From Leishmania infantum JPCM5 (Eukaryota; Euglenozoa; Kinetoplastea; Trypanosomatida; Trypanosomatidae), in assembly GCF_000002875.2 (NCBI RefSeq), contig NC_009420.2:1288467-1352466 (forward strand): a stretch of DNA of 64,000 bases, written 5' to 3'. The position numbers were made by a program, and so were the translations under genes. Shown here in pieces: positions 48,464 through 57,906 of the stretch. The notes beneath the pieces were generated by a model. It was given only the letters and a program-made list of their open reading frames with translations, searched no databases and had not been told where the DNA came from. Each line of letters starts with the position of its first letter. Within the stretch, counting starts at the first letter, position 1.

Positions 48464-50842
48464 CTAGGGCATTACGTCATCGTCGGAAGAATAGTGCGTC
48501 TCTTTCGATGCCGCCGCCTTGCCCTTGCAGCTGTCCATCTCATTACTCCATGACTGCGTGATGGCGACGGCCAGGGCGAACAAGTCGGGCAACGAGTTCT
48601 TCGTCGACAGCTTGTAGAAGCGGACTGTTTGGCCCTTGCACTCGGCGAGCAGCTGTGTGCTGTCGTCTGTCACTGCGTCACAGCTTTTTCCAGACTGGTC
48701 AGGAAGGCTTGGGGGCGGGACGCTGGCGCTGCCCGATGCCATGAAGCTGATGGACTTCGGCTTTCTTTTCGCAGGCGAGTAGACGCGGAAGTGCAAGGCG
48801 GCGAATATGGACGCCGCCCAGCGGCCGTTTTGCGACTTGTCCAGTGAATCACTGCTTCTGCTCTTCTTCGCCGTCAGCACCGCCCGTTTCGTCTTCGAGA
48901 AGAGCTGCTGCAGGGGCAGCGTTGGGTTACGCGACGAGCGCTTCGTCACATCTTCGCCGTACAGCATCCAATCCTCTTTCCCGCCGCAGCTGGTGGCGTT
49001 GGAGTGCGGGACCACGACGCCCAGCTTCGCACGCTCGCCCTCGACGTAGTGTCGGTTATTTTTTCCCGTATGTACCTCAGCTTCTCCGACGACGTTGTAG
49101 ACGGTCAGCCGTTTACGGAGGCGGCTCTCGCGCACTAGGTAGCGGGCGCGGCGCTGGGCGTCACACACGATGAGGAAGTTGTGCAGCGGGTGGCCCGCCT
49201 CGGCCAAAAGCTCACCCGCCGGCACCCCCACGCTGCGTCCCGCACAGCCACCGACGACGGAGGACTGCGACAAGGGCAGCAAGGAGGGAAAGCGCCGCGG
49301 AAACGCAGAGTCGTCGTCATCCGTGGCGGGAGCGTACAGAAGGCCCTGTTGGAAGCATCCGACACACTGCCGCCCACAATAGCCACTGATGCTGCCGTCG
49401 GCTCCGTACGTTAGCGAGATGGCCACGATTGGTAGCTCGGTCTGCTGCTGTGTCGTGGGCTCTATGCTAGTCGTGGCATGGATCGGCACCGGCTCGCGTG
49501 AAGGGGCCGCGGTGCCGTCTGCCGACGGGTCGCGCGACGGCGGCGAAGCAACACCGCGGTAGGAGCGCTTCGTTGCGTCGTCGGCGGCGGGAGTCGGGGA
49601 CGCCTGCTCCCTGCAGCAGGCGTACTCTCCGGAGCTGGAGGCATCACTGAGCGACATGTCGAGCACGTTCAGTGGCCCGCTGGCTGTGCTCGTCTTCACC
49701 AACCAAGCTGTCACGGCACTGGGCATACCGATAACCACGCGTTCGCGCTCCTCGGCGTGGCCGCCGCATGCGAGGGATGGGTTGCAGTTGGGTGACGGGC
49801 ATGCAGTGCTGAGCGGGGTCGTCGACTCGACACTGTAGAGCGTAAGCGCATCTCGGCTAAGAAGGGTCGTGCTCTGCCGCGACTCCAAGGAAGGCCTGTG
49901 CACGACCGATGCAGCGGCGGCGGCGGGATCTGGAGAAACTCGGCCCTCGACGCCGCGCCGGATGCGGCGCACCTCAGCGTCGATGATCGGGCCCAGCACG
50001 TTTGCAGACCCTGTGCCGCCGAACGAGGGGTGCACCTGATCCGCTGCTATGTACTGCTCCAGCACCGCCAGCGTTGGCGGACCGCTCTCAAACTTGATCT
50101 TGTCCTGAACGCGCATGTCCACTAGCGGACGCAGCACCTTCCAGGCGGCGGACACCGCCCACCCCGTGTTGAAGATCAGCAGACGGCGCATGATCTCAGG
50201 GTAGGCAACCTGCAGCAGGTTCATGACACCTTTGAGAAGCGCCAGCGTTGCCTTGTTCACGCTGGATATGGTGATGCCGCCCAGATCAATCACGTACGTG
50301 CAGCGATCCACCCTCCGCTGCAGGCAGACGTAGCGGCTCACCTCCATTGACCGCAGCTGAAAACGCAGCAGCTGCTCGCTAGTGAAGTCTTTCATAGCCG
50401 CCATGAGCTTGTTGGCGTCCGGCGAAAGCCACAGCACGGGGAGACCTTCCTTGTCAAGGCCGTAGATGGGGCACGGCTCGTCCTTGTACATGGGGGAGAG
50501 CACCGAGCAAATGGTGGGGTGCAGTTGCTCCCCAATGATGTTGTTGAGATCATCGGACTTGCGCAGCCGCGCGTACTCGCGCATCCCTTTCTCAGTCGAG
50601 GCAACGTTCCAGTGCTTACCAATGAGGAAGCGGTACATCAGGTCGCAGTCGCTCACCTTATACGCGTCGTCGAACGGGAGAATGTCGCGCAGCCGCGAGC
50701 AAAGTTCGCGATTCTTTCGACGCTCCTCCTCCGAGAAGATGATGGAGCCGCTGCTCTTCTGCGCGTTAAAGTCTCTTTCATATTGCGCTTCCCAGTCGGT
50801 CGGCGTGATGGCCACCACGCCCCCCGACGCCTTGCCTGGCAT
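48464..50842 (-). CDS. Sec14-like CRAL-TRIO lipid-transfer protein with C-terminal extension domain
   Basis: A 792-residue protein from the ATG at 50842; the longer frame starts at GTG. Residues ~65-95 are the CRAL-TRIO-N helices (DLMYRFLIGKHWNVASTEK). Residues ~105-280 are the Sec14 lipid-binding domain: RRVDRCTYVIDLGGIT, YPEIMRRLLIFNTGWAVS, the gate helix region and VHPSFGGTG at the end (cf. 'P.eyGG'). Such proteins exchange phosphatidylinositol and other lipids to support traffic and PIP synthesis. About 200 residues of disordered Ser/Pro/Thr-rich linker follow. Residues ~552-766 then form a second folded region (HNFLIVCDAQRRARYLVRE, LTVYNVVGEAEVH, LLAECKGQTVRFYKL, LPDLFALAVAITQSW). Its strand pattern and final hydrophobic helix recall tubby/LURP-one/scramblase folds; that is tentative. 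Confidence 0.8.
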   Translation of the reverse strand: MPGKASGGVVAITPTDWEAQYERDFNAQKSSGSIIFSEEERRKNRELCSRLRDILPFDDAYKVSDCDLMYRFLIGKHWNVASTEKGMREYARLRKSDDLNNIIGEQLHPTICSVLSPMYKDEPCPIYGLDKEGLPVLWLSPDANKLMAAMKDFTSEQLLRFQLRSMEVSRYVCLQRRVDRCTYVIDLGGITISSVNKATLALLKGVMNLLQVAYPEIMRRLLIFNTGWAVSAAWKVLRPLVDMRVQDKIKFESGPPTLAVLEQYIAADQVHPSFGGTGSANVLGPIIDAEVRRIRRGVEGRVSPDPAAAAASVVHRPSLESRQSTTLLSRDALTLYSVESTTPLSTACPSPNCNPSLACGGHAEERERVVIGMPSAVTAWLVKTSTASGPLNVLDMSLSDASSSGEYACCREQASPTPAADDATKRSYRGVASPPSRDPSADGTAAPSREPVPIHATTSIEPTTQQQTELPIVAISLTYGADGSISGYCGRQCVGCFQQGLLYAPATDDDDSAFPRRFPSLLPLSQSSVVGGCAGRSVGVPAGELLAEAGHPLHNFLIVCDAQRRARYLVRESRLRKRLTVYNVVGEAEVHTGKNNRHYVEGERAKLGVVVPHSNATSCGGKEDWMLYGEDVTKRSSRNPTLPLQQLFSKTKRAVLTAKKSRSSDSLDKSQNGRWAASIFAALHFRVYSPAKRKPKSISFMASGSASVPPPSLPDQSGKSCDAVTDDSTQLLAECKGQTVRFYKLSTKNSLPDLFALAVAITQSWSNEMDSCKGKAAASKETHYSSDDDVMP

Positions 50843-53706
50843 GGCGGCAGGTCCACTTGGCCGTTTGGAGTATTCTGTCTTCCGTCTCTGTTGCCACACG
50901 TGCGCGTCAAGCGAAATGTTTGCCACAATGTGCGCGCGTATGGGCACGTGGAGAGGCGGGAGGATGGTGGTGGTGGTGGTGAGGCTTACATGTACGGTGT
51001 GAGAAGTCTGTTTCAGCGGTGCCGTGCACCGCTAACCACCCAAACTTGCACCAAGCAACTCGCTCTTGCTTCTCGACTGTAGTGCTGCATGCACGTAGAC
51101 GTACACAGGGTAGCGATAGCGTCAAGAATAGAGTGCGACAGGCGAGGAGCTCTGATGGATGGGCTTGCAGTGAGGCAGGAGATAGGATCGTGTGAGTCGG
51201 CGGCCGTGAGCGATGCATGAGATGACGCTTGAGAAACAGAAAAGGTAGAAAAAAAACAAAGATGCGAGCGCAAATAGAGTGCAGAGCGGGTTGTCCTTTT
51301 CCATCCTTGGAGGGTATCTTAGGCAGAGGGTTGAGGGCACTGTAGTGTCGTGCAAGTGCGCCTGCCAATTTAAATCTTTCCTGCGCATAATTCCCTCGGA
51401 GGATTCTTCGATGACCTCTCTTTGCGAGACCAGCAGAGATCGAGGGACGAACGGAAGGGTGTTGCAGCGGATGTTCGAGTGTTCGCCGCTTGCCTTCTCC
51501 TTGCTGACGTATCATCGCATCCGCGTACACCACACACTGATCTGTGGAATCGAATGACAGTCGGTTTTGCCCCACAGAGCACCCAAAGCCTTTTGTTCTT
51601 GGTTCCCCTGCGCGTTTTTCTTCTCGGCAGCGTCCGCACGCAACGCAAAACGATGCCGTGATACGTCGCTTGCTCTCTCAGCCCAGGCGCGAGGGATAAG
51701 GCGACACTGCGAAAGCGTTGTTGCTCATTTGTTTTGGTTTTAACGTGCCCTTTCTACACCGAACACGTCAGCACGTATACACGCATGCACAGCCACCCCT
51801 CATCTTCCTCTCTTGCGCTATGGCTAAATGCTGCTCGTCTAGGACCAACCGTCCTGTCGCTGAATCCCGCCATGCATCTAGCGGGCTCCTCTTGTCCTTT
51901 CTCGTCCCTTCTTCGCGTAAGTGCTGTGCGGTCGGCGCGAGGCAGACCTCGGTGAGCTGCAAGGCTTGATCCAAAGCGGGCCGCGTCTAGGTGCCTGCTC
52001 GAGGGGGTGGAAGCGGTGGCGTCTGCCGTGCAGGCAGTAGGGTGTGGGCTACGCATGCGCCCGATGAGCTGGAGGAGGTAGTTGCCCAGCTTCAGGCCAG
52101 GGCTCTGAGACCTTGCACACTCTGCCTCTATGCCATGCTGGTCCTTGGGTCGTTTCAAACCGGGACATTCCATAACAAGGCGTGGAGACTCTCCACATGA
52201 AAGTCTGGTGGGCTCGATGGTGCCATTCGAGGGTGCCCTTTTCAAGCTTTTGGCATCCGTGCCGCATCAACCCCCCGATCGGTATGTGGTAGGTGCTGCA
52301 CATTTCGCGCACGTACACCGTTGTGCTGATCGGTCTGGATCTCTTCCTCAACACTTACTGAATCCTTGACATGCTTCGCAGTGAGCTGGTGCAAACATCA
52401 CAGCAGCAAGTCTCTTCGGCACAGCACCAGCCGATCCCTGTCCGCGGAGGCCAAGTGTCTGCAACCGTGCCCGAGGGTAGGCTGCAGGCTCTTGGCGTCC
52501 TCCACGGAGTGTGGGGTACTGGTACCTGTGATACCATGGTGCGGTGGCTCCGCATCACCAGGGAGGAATGAGTAGACTCGCGCAGGAAAAGAAGAAAAAG
52601 AAAAGCGAATAAAAAATGGAAACAGCAACAGAAAGAAGCCACACACGGACATGCACACGTACAGGCATTCAGCGCTTCAGCTCCACCACGGGGAGAGTGG
52701 GTAGGGGAGAGCCAATCCATAGAGCACACACACACACACACACCAACAACAAAACACAGCAACGCCTCCTCTTTTCTTTCTGCCCTTCGCATTCGGTGAT
52801 GGGCACGAAAAGATGCACGTCGAGAGCGAGCAGGAGAAGGAAACAGCAGTGAAGTGTGCCCGCAGCGGCTGACAGCTGTAACCATCGGCTGAGATGAGCA
52901 ATGAAAACAGGGAAGGCTAGGAAAGGCGACGAGGGCGGTGGGGAGGGGGAATGAACGGAAGCTGAAGACGTGCAACACAGAGACAAGAAGATCGAGAAAA
53001 AAAAGGACAACAAGGAAAAGAGCAACAAAGGCAGGGGTTGAGCTCAAAGAGCTCACAGCGACGCGCGTGTGAGAGTAGGTGGACTGTGTCGGTGCAGGTG
53101 GGGGAGGGGGAAGGGTGCGCGCACGTTTCTGCTTCGCCCTCAAATGCACTCCTTGCTGACTTGCTCGTGCTGGACTGACGCGCTAGAGCCATGGAAACAA
53201 AAAAAAAACTTGAGCGTACCATGCCAATAGGACTGTGTGGAAGAGGTGGGGGGAGGGAGGAGGACGTGCAGCGAAGAGGGAAACAAAAAATGAAAGTGAT
53301 GAGGGAAAAAACAGATAAGGGCGCGGTGCGGGGCAAAACAAGAGGGCTACGTAACAGAGAAAGTAACGAGCAAAGAGATGCGAGTGTCTGTCAGACGGAA
53401 ACACAAGGGCAGTGCGCCGTGGCGTGGCGTAACGTTGCAAGCCCCTCTCCCTCACCGCTGAGCTTGAGAGCCGGATGAGCACGCCACCTAAAGAGAAGCT
53501 AATCAAGGCGGAACATGTATTGAAGCGCGCCCGCACAGAGTCGAGCCAGCGGCGCGATGATTATTCAGATGTACTCGCGCTCGAAAGATCTTTTGCGCGC
53601 AGTGCAGGCACATCTCTTCCGCGTTCTTTCCACCCTTCCTTCCCCATTTTTTCCCCACACCCACATTTCCACTGTCACTTTACTCGCCACCGTTCCTCTT
53701 ACCCGC
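50843..53706. other. Longest spacer in the window, with a SIDER-like element
   Basis: 5' flank of the Sec14-like gene and 3' flank of VPS24. Contains GGT repeats at about 50966-50982, the SIDER-like block at 51950-52570, and a CA repeat at about 52728-52742. No ORF here has coding-like composition; those present are leader/UTR translations rich in Ser, Leu, Pro and His. Confidence 0.6.
51950..52570 (-). mobile_element. SIDER-like degenerate retroposon in the VPS24 3' UTR
   Basis: About 0.6 kb of balanced-composition sequence standing out from CA- and purine-rich flanks, sense to transcription, in the 3' UTR of VPS24. Its minus-strand start (TGGTATCACAGG, then CACTCCGTGGAGGACGCCAAG) aligns with the start of the element at 7540-8052, and a CTGCCTCGCGCC motif near its other end matches too. 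The middle parts differ, so the two may belong to different SIDER subfamilies or be old. On the strand shown, an A-rich stretch (52586-52617) flanks it. Family assignment is from context and shared motifs, not a search. Confidence 0.48.
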
Positions 53707-54360
53707 TTACGAGTTGCGCAGCGCATTGAACTTCTCCATGAGCTCATCCTCCTCTTCTTCCTCCGCAGCCTCCTCCTGCTGCTGCTGTTGTGCCGGGATA
53801 CGAGAGGCACCGACGCGTGCGCCGTCCATCTGACCCTGAACCACGTCCATCACCACCTTGTTCACCTCGTCCTCGAGCTCTGTGTCGCTGATGTCGTCGT
53901 CCAGAGCCTCATCGATCGTGTCGTTGATAATCTCCTCGATCAGCCCTGCTCTGGCCATTTCTTTGCTCATTGCCATCATGGACTGCTGAATCTCCTTCAC
54001 CTTGACGAGACTGTTCATCTCTTTCATAATTTCGCCGCTCTTCTTGAGCGAGCCGGACATCTTCATCTGACTCACCTGGTTCTGCAACTGCATGGACACG
54101 GAGTTCATCTGCGCCTTCGAGGCGTACATTCGGTTCACCGCCTTGCGAGAGCGAATCATCTCCTTCGCCAGCATCCGCATCACCACCTGGTCATTCTGCT
54201 TTGCTGCCTGCTTCATCGACAGCTTTACCTTGGCCTCCTCGCGGCGGATCTTGGTGATTTGAAGCTCAATCTTGCGCTGCTCCGAGCGCAGACTGCGCGT
54301 CCACTTGCGCACCTCCTCCTCCGGCGTCGTTCTGTGGAACATGTTACCGAATGCGGGCAT
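53707..54360 (-). CDS. VPS24: ESCRT-III subunit VPS24 (CHMP3)
   Basis: A 217-residue charged helical protein from the ATG at 54360. It matches Snf7-family VPS24/CHMP3: GNMFHRTTPEEEVRKWTRSL, IRREEAKVKLSMKQAAKQND, the long match LAKEMIRSRKAVNRMYASKA, LQNQVSQMKMSGSLKKS, MNSLVKVKEIQQSMMAMSKE and AGLIEEIINDT. The N-terminal half is basic and membrane-binding, the C-terminal half acidic. The extreme C-terminus DELMEKFNALRNS is a MIT-interacting motif (MIM1) for VPS4. A poly-Gln/Glu stretch precedes the MIM. VPS24 caps or co-polymerises with SNF7 in membrane scission at multivesicular bodies and in cytokinesis. Confidence 0.93.
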   Translation of the reverse strand: MPAFGNMFHRTTPEEEVRKWTRSLRSEQRKIELQITKIRREEAKVKLSMKQAAKQNDQVVMRMLAKEMIRSRKAVNRMYASKAQMNSVSMQLQNQVSQMKMSGSLKKSGEIMKEMNSLVKVKEIQQSMMAMSKEMARAGLIEEIINDTIDEALDDDISDTELEDEVNKVVMDVVQGQMDGARVGASRIPAQQQQQEEAAEEEEEDELMEKFNALRNS

Positions 54361-55437
54361 TATCGTTCGTTTTTTCTTTGTTCTTGCCGTTGCTGCTAGT
54401 GATGGTGGTATGATCTACTTGGAATGGAGCGGGGAGGGGAGGAGGGGCCGTGGAAGAGGGTCAGCATGCGCAACCTGTGCGTGCGTGCGATATAGGTGAA
54501 GCGAGGACGCAAAGGCCACAAAGACGGACCTCGAGAGGGAATCGGTGACAGCCGATAGGGAGATATGAGAGAGAGAACGAAAATATGCTTGTTTCGTTTT
54601 TTTTTCCGTTGCGCGCGTGTGTGTGTGTGTGTCAGAAAGGGAGGAGCAGCGCTGGTCGACGAAGAAAGCACGAGAGAAACAAAGAGAAACGATGCCACGC
54701 GATAAGACGATGCGCCGTAGCAGGAAACGAGGGAGGCAAGGGGAGCGGCACGTAGGAATGGGTTGCATCCGCAGGATTGAAAGATAGAGCGCCAACCTGA
54801 AAGTGTGGTCGCGTGGCGTGCATCAAGGGGTCCGCAATAATTGAAGCGTGCAGTACACCGGAGCAGCCCGCCTCTGCTGTTGCTCTGCTGTAGTCGCTTG
54901 ATATGGCTTTTCTTTGGATGCTATTCTCCTGTTGATCGGCAGCTTGTCGGAGCATGCACACACATGTCGCGAGTCGCAAAGTCCCATCAAAGAGATTGCT
55001 GTTGAGCATTCCTGTATGTGCGCCTTGAGCAGAGTAGGGCGAGGCCGATGGAGCTCCTGCTGACACACTGTCAGTGAAGGAGGCACCTGCCGCGTTCACC
55101 TCCCTGTGCACGACAGAGGATGGGGGCGGGGAGTGACGCAACCGCGGAAGGTTGATCGAGGGGCGAGGAGGGCGGTAGAAACAGATATATCGGCCCGCAT
55201 ATACACACAAGCAGGGAAAACGTCAGCTGCGGAAACTCAGAAAAATAGAAACACCAACAGGTGCGCCCGGGCACTTTGCCGGCGAGCCTTGAGCGGCCTG
55301 CCGTACACGCTTGTGATGGTGATGCAGGATCCTCTGCTGTTTTGAGCTTTCCTACTTTAACGAGCGAGGGCGTAATGAACGAAAGAGGCGGGTGAGGAGG
55401 GGTAGGAGGCTGTCGCCGGCAAGCGGCAACCTCACAT
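54361..55437. other. Intergenic spacer
   Basis: 5' flank of VPS24 and 3' flank of the glycosyltransferase gene. GT repeat at about 54618-54632. A segment at about 54800-55110 has balanced composition without repeats. It carries an open frame without an upstream ATG, which I do not accept as a gene. Confidence 0.55.
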
Positions 55438-56295
55438 TCAGTGCTGGATGTCGGTGCCAAGCTGTGCGGCCTGCTGCATGAGCGGCGGTTGGAGAGTGTA
55501 GCAGACCGGATCGAGCACGTGCGGCAGCGTCTGTGCACCCGCGACACCGACCACACCCGGAGGGTAGCCCACGTTCATTGTCATTGCAGTGTCGAGCTGG
55601 AATGTGAGTGGAACACAAGTGGCGAGCAGCCGGCGTGCGCCTTGCGGAGTGACCAGGTATGCATTCGTCGTGCGATGGTACTGCGGGACGCGCGCCACAC
55701 CCTTGGCTACCTGCATGTGTGGGCACTGCCTTGCTGTGTCGAGGCCACTCACGTATACAAGCTCCCAGTCCGGCGGCACGCTATTCATTCGGCGCTGAAG
55801 CTGGTCGAGAAACGGAAGCGAAGGTGATGCGGCGGGTGAGCCGCTGCCACTGTCGTCGCTATCCGTCAATGTCGAGTCATCCTCCAGCACAAGAAAGCAT
55901 TGCTTGGGCAGCGCTGCCGCAGGCGTCTCGGCGGAAAAGTTGCTCACCGTACCCAGAGCCGCAATGCGTGCCCAGAGGTGTATGTGACTCAGCGCACACC
56001 CGAGCGCCGCCTTGTTCAGGTCCATGCCCCATATGTGGTGTTCCGGGGGCTCCTTCAGTCGCCGCAGACCCAGCGCAGAGACAAACCCGCAGCGATGCGC
56101 AGCGTTCACATCGAGACGGGAGCCCTCAACGGCAGGAACGCGCTCCGTTCGCTCTGCTGGGAGGCCGGCACGAGCACATACTGCTTGTACTGCTGCCCAG
56201 CGATCAGGGCGGCGGTCAAGATTGATGGCAAAGATGCGCTCCAATGAGAACGGGCGGCTATTCATTTGAAGTCGCCAGAGGGGAGAGGTTCGCAT
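55438..56295 (-). CDS. Family 25 glycosyltransferase (LPS/collagen Gal-transferase type)
   Basis: A 285-residue protein from the ATG at 56295; an in-frame ATG at 56265 is a possible alternative start. It follows the GT25 order: IFAINLDRRPDRWAAVQ at 21-37, RVPAVEGSRLD, a segment KAALGCALSHIHLW with the GCALSH motif at 99-104, FLVLEDDSTL with the metal-binding LEDD at 137-140, WELVYVSG, and TNAYLVTPQGARRLL. GT25 enzymes add sugars from nucleotide sugars (galactose in collagen-modifying and LPS enzymes). There is no clear signal peptide or membrane helix, so the compartment is unclear, and a truncated or cytosolic form is possible. An acidic Ser/Asp/Gly insert (DSDDSGSGS) follows LEDD. Confidence 0.82.
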   Translation of the reverse strand: MRTSPLWRLQMNSRPFSLERIFAINLDRRPDRWAAVQAVCARAGLPAERTERVPAVEGSRLDVNAAHRCGFVSALGLRRLKEPPEHHIWGMDLNKAALGCALSHIHLWARIAALGTVSNFSAETPAAALPKQCFLVLEDDSTLTDSDDSGSGSPAASPSLPFLDQLQRRMNSVPPDWELVYVSGLDTARQCPHMQVAKGVARVPQYHRTTNAYLVTPQGARRLLATCVPLTFQLDTAMTMNVGYPPGVVGVAGAQTLPHVLDPVCYTLQPPLMQQAAQLGTDIQH

Positions 56296-57303
56296 GCGTG
56301 TCCCACTCCAGCTGCGACCAACAGATTCAGTGCTTCAAGACCAAAGACTCGTAGCAGTAGACAGTGCCAGTGGAGGAGAGGACGACACACGACGGGCTCA
56401 GTGGCGCGCGTTCGTGGACACGGCGGAAGCAAGTGTGTCCTTCTATCGACAACACGAAAGGGAAAAATAGAAGGAGCGTAGGGAAAGATGAAATGCCGCG
56501 CACATCAGCAACAGCAAAGTGGCGCATCGCGATGGATCGAGAACGGAAGGAGGGGGAGGGAGGCATATCATCATCATGTTCTTTTTTTTTGGCGCGAAGA
56601 GACGCCACACACCTGCCGTCTGCCATGCGTTGGAGGCGTTGCAAGACTAGCGGCACAGAAGAGAGGGCCTGGCCCACCAAACAAAGAGACCCAAGGTAGT
56701 CACTCCGCTCTCTCGCCCCTGGCCATTCAGCATGACGCTGTGAGCGCGGAAGCGCTGCCCACCTCGGCAGACCCATATCGTGCATCTTCCTACACGTGTA
56801 TATCAGCCTGGCTTTCTCTCTCCCCTACCTCCCTCCCTCCCTCCTCCTCTCTCCAGGACAGGCAGTAGGGGTGGGGTAGGGGGAGATTGCCACACCTCCA
56901 AATTCAGCGACTGTGGCGAAGAACAGCAACAACAGCAAGAAGGGGGAAGGGGGGAAGGAGGAGTGGAGGTGAAATGACAGAGGGGAGAGAGGAGACATGC
57001 GCAGGTGGCACGATGTGGCGAGGGGAAGAGAAGGAACGGAGAATAGACGTGAGTAGTGGAGGCCAAACAAAACATGAACATATAATAACAGAAAAGACAG
57101 CCGTATGCGCACAAGCGCGCACATACACACACGCAGCGAACGAGAGAGAGAGGGGGAGCGAGAGCGAGTGAGTGCGACTCCTCCGCGCTCGCGGCACGAA
57201 GGAAGTGCAGATACGATCGAGACAAAGTCGCCGAAGAAGTCACCATCAAGAGCTCACAACGGGAAGGCGAAGAAGAAAAGGGGGAAATAAACGTCGGGAG
57301 ACT
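56296..57303. other. Intergenic spacer
   Basis: 5' flank of the glycosyltransferase gene and 3' flank of the NIPSNAP gene. Strong purine-rich block at 56936-57000 and CA-rich stretches. No gene seen. Confidence 0.6.
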
Positions 57304-57906
57304 TCAACGCCAGAGGCAGTTCATCGTAGACGACCACCGCACCGGGCCCATGATCTTGGAGGAGCACCCCAGCGTCGGCGTCACGGGGATGACGTCGTCT
57401 AGCTTGTGCCCCTTCACGAGGTGGATGTACTTTCCCTCTTCTTCGCCAACGATAACTTGGAAGGTAGCCGCGAGAATGGCACTTGGCCCCGACAGCTCCA
57501 CCTCCTTGTGCGGTGAGACTTGCATGAGATACTTGTAGCTCTGCGTGCTGGCATTGCCCTCGCGGTATACCAGGCGCAGCAGCGTGTTGGACTTGGAGAT
57601 CATCATGTCATCGGCCGGCTTTACATACGTACGAAGCCATTCATGATCTTGCTCCAACTGCTTGCGGCAGTCGTAGCGATGCTTCAGGTTCTCGTATCGC
57701 CAAATCTGAATGTACTGATTTACGCCGCCAAGCTGAACAGTCCAGCAACCCTGGCAGATGCCAATACGCGGACGCTGCGGCATGTATTTCATGGAGAGCT
57801 GGTGAAAGGAGTCGTACTTCTCAGGCGCCACCACGTAGGTGCGCAGCTCGTACACGTGCGATGCCGACTTGGCACCGCCTAAGTGTCGAGCACACAAGCG
57901 CAGCAT
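57304..57906 (-). CDS. NIPSNAP-family protein
   Basis: A 200-residue protein from the ATG at 57906. The N-terminus MLRLCARHLGGAKSA is a mitochondrial presequence. The fold is two dimeric alpha-beta barrel modules. The first has VYELRTYVVAPEKYDSFHQL and GCWTVQLGGVNQYIQIWRYENL, the family's 'YElRtY.v.p.k...f' and 'g.w..elG..n.v.hiW.Y.dl'. LRTYVKPADDMMISKSNTLL leads into the second, with VELSGPSAILAATFQVIVG. NIPSNAP proteins are mitochondrial matrix proteins linked to stress signalling and mitophagy in animals. The role in trypanosomatids is not established. The second barrel appears shortened compared with animal members. Confidence 0.85.
   Translation of the reverse strand: MLRLCARHLGGAKSASHVYELRTYVVAPEKYDSFHQLSMKYMPQRPRIGICQGCWTVQLGGVNQYIQIWRYENLKHRYDCRKQLEQDHEWLRTYVKPADDMMISKSNTLLRLVYREGNASTQSYKYLMQVSPHKEVELSGPSAILAATFQVIVGEEEGKYIHLVKGHKLDDVIPVTPTLGCSSKIMGPVRWSSTMNCLWR

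Noticed and set aside
50907..51575. 222-codon minus-strand ORF upstream of the Sec14-like gene
   Set aside because: Product is rich in Ser, Arg, His and Leu from repeats and pyrimidine tracts (including a poly-His run); reads as leader or spacer.
53557..54399. Plus-strand ORF of 280 codons with His/Leu-rich product
   Set aside because: Antisense shadow of VPS24, beginning in spacer; composition is not protein-like.
54632..55210. Minus-strand ORF in the spacer upstream of VPS24
   Set aside because: The long form starts at TTG, the only ATGs are internal, and the ends read as pyrimidine-tract translation. Only the middle looks coding-like, which is not enough.
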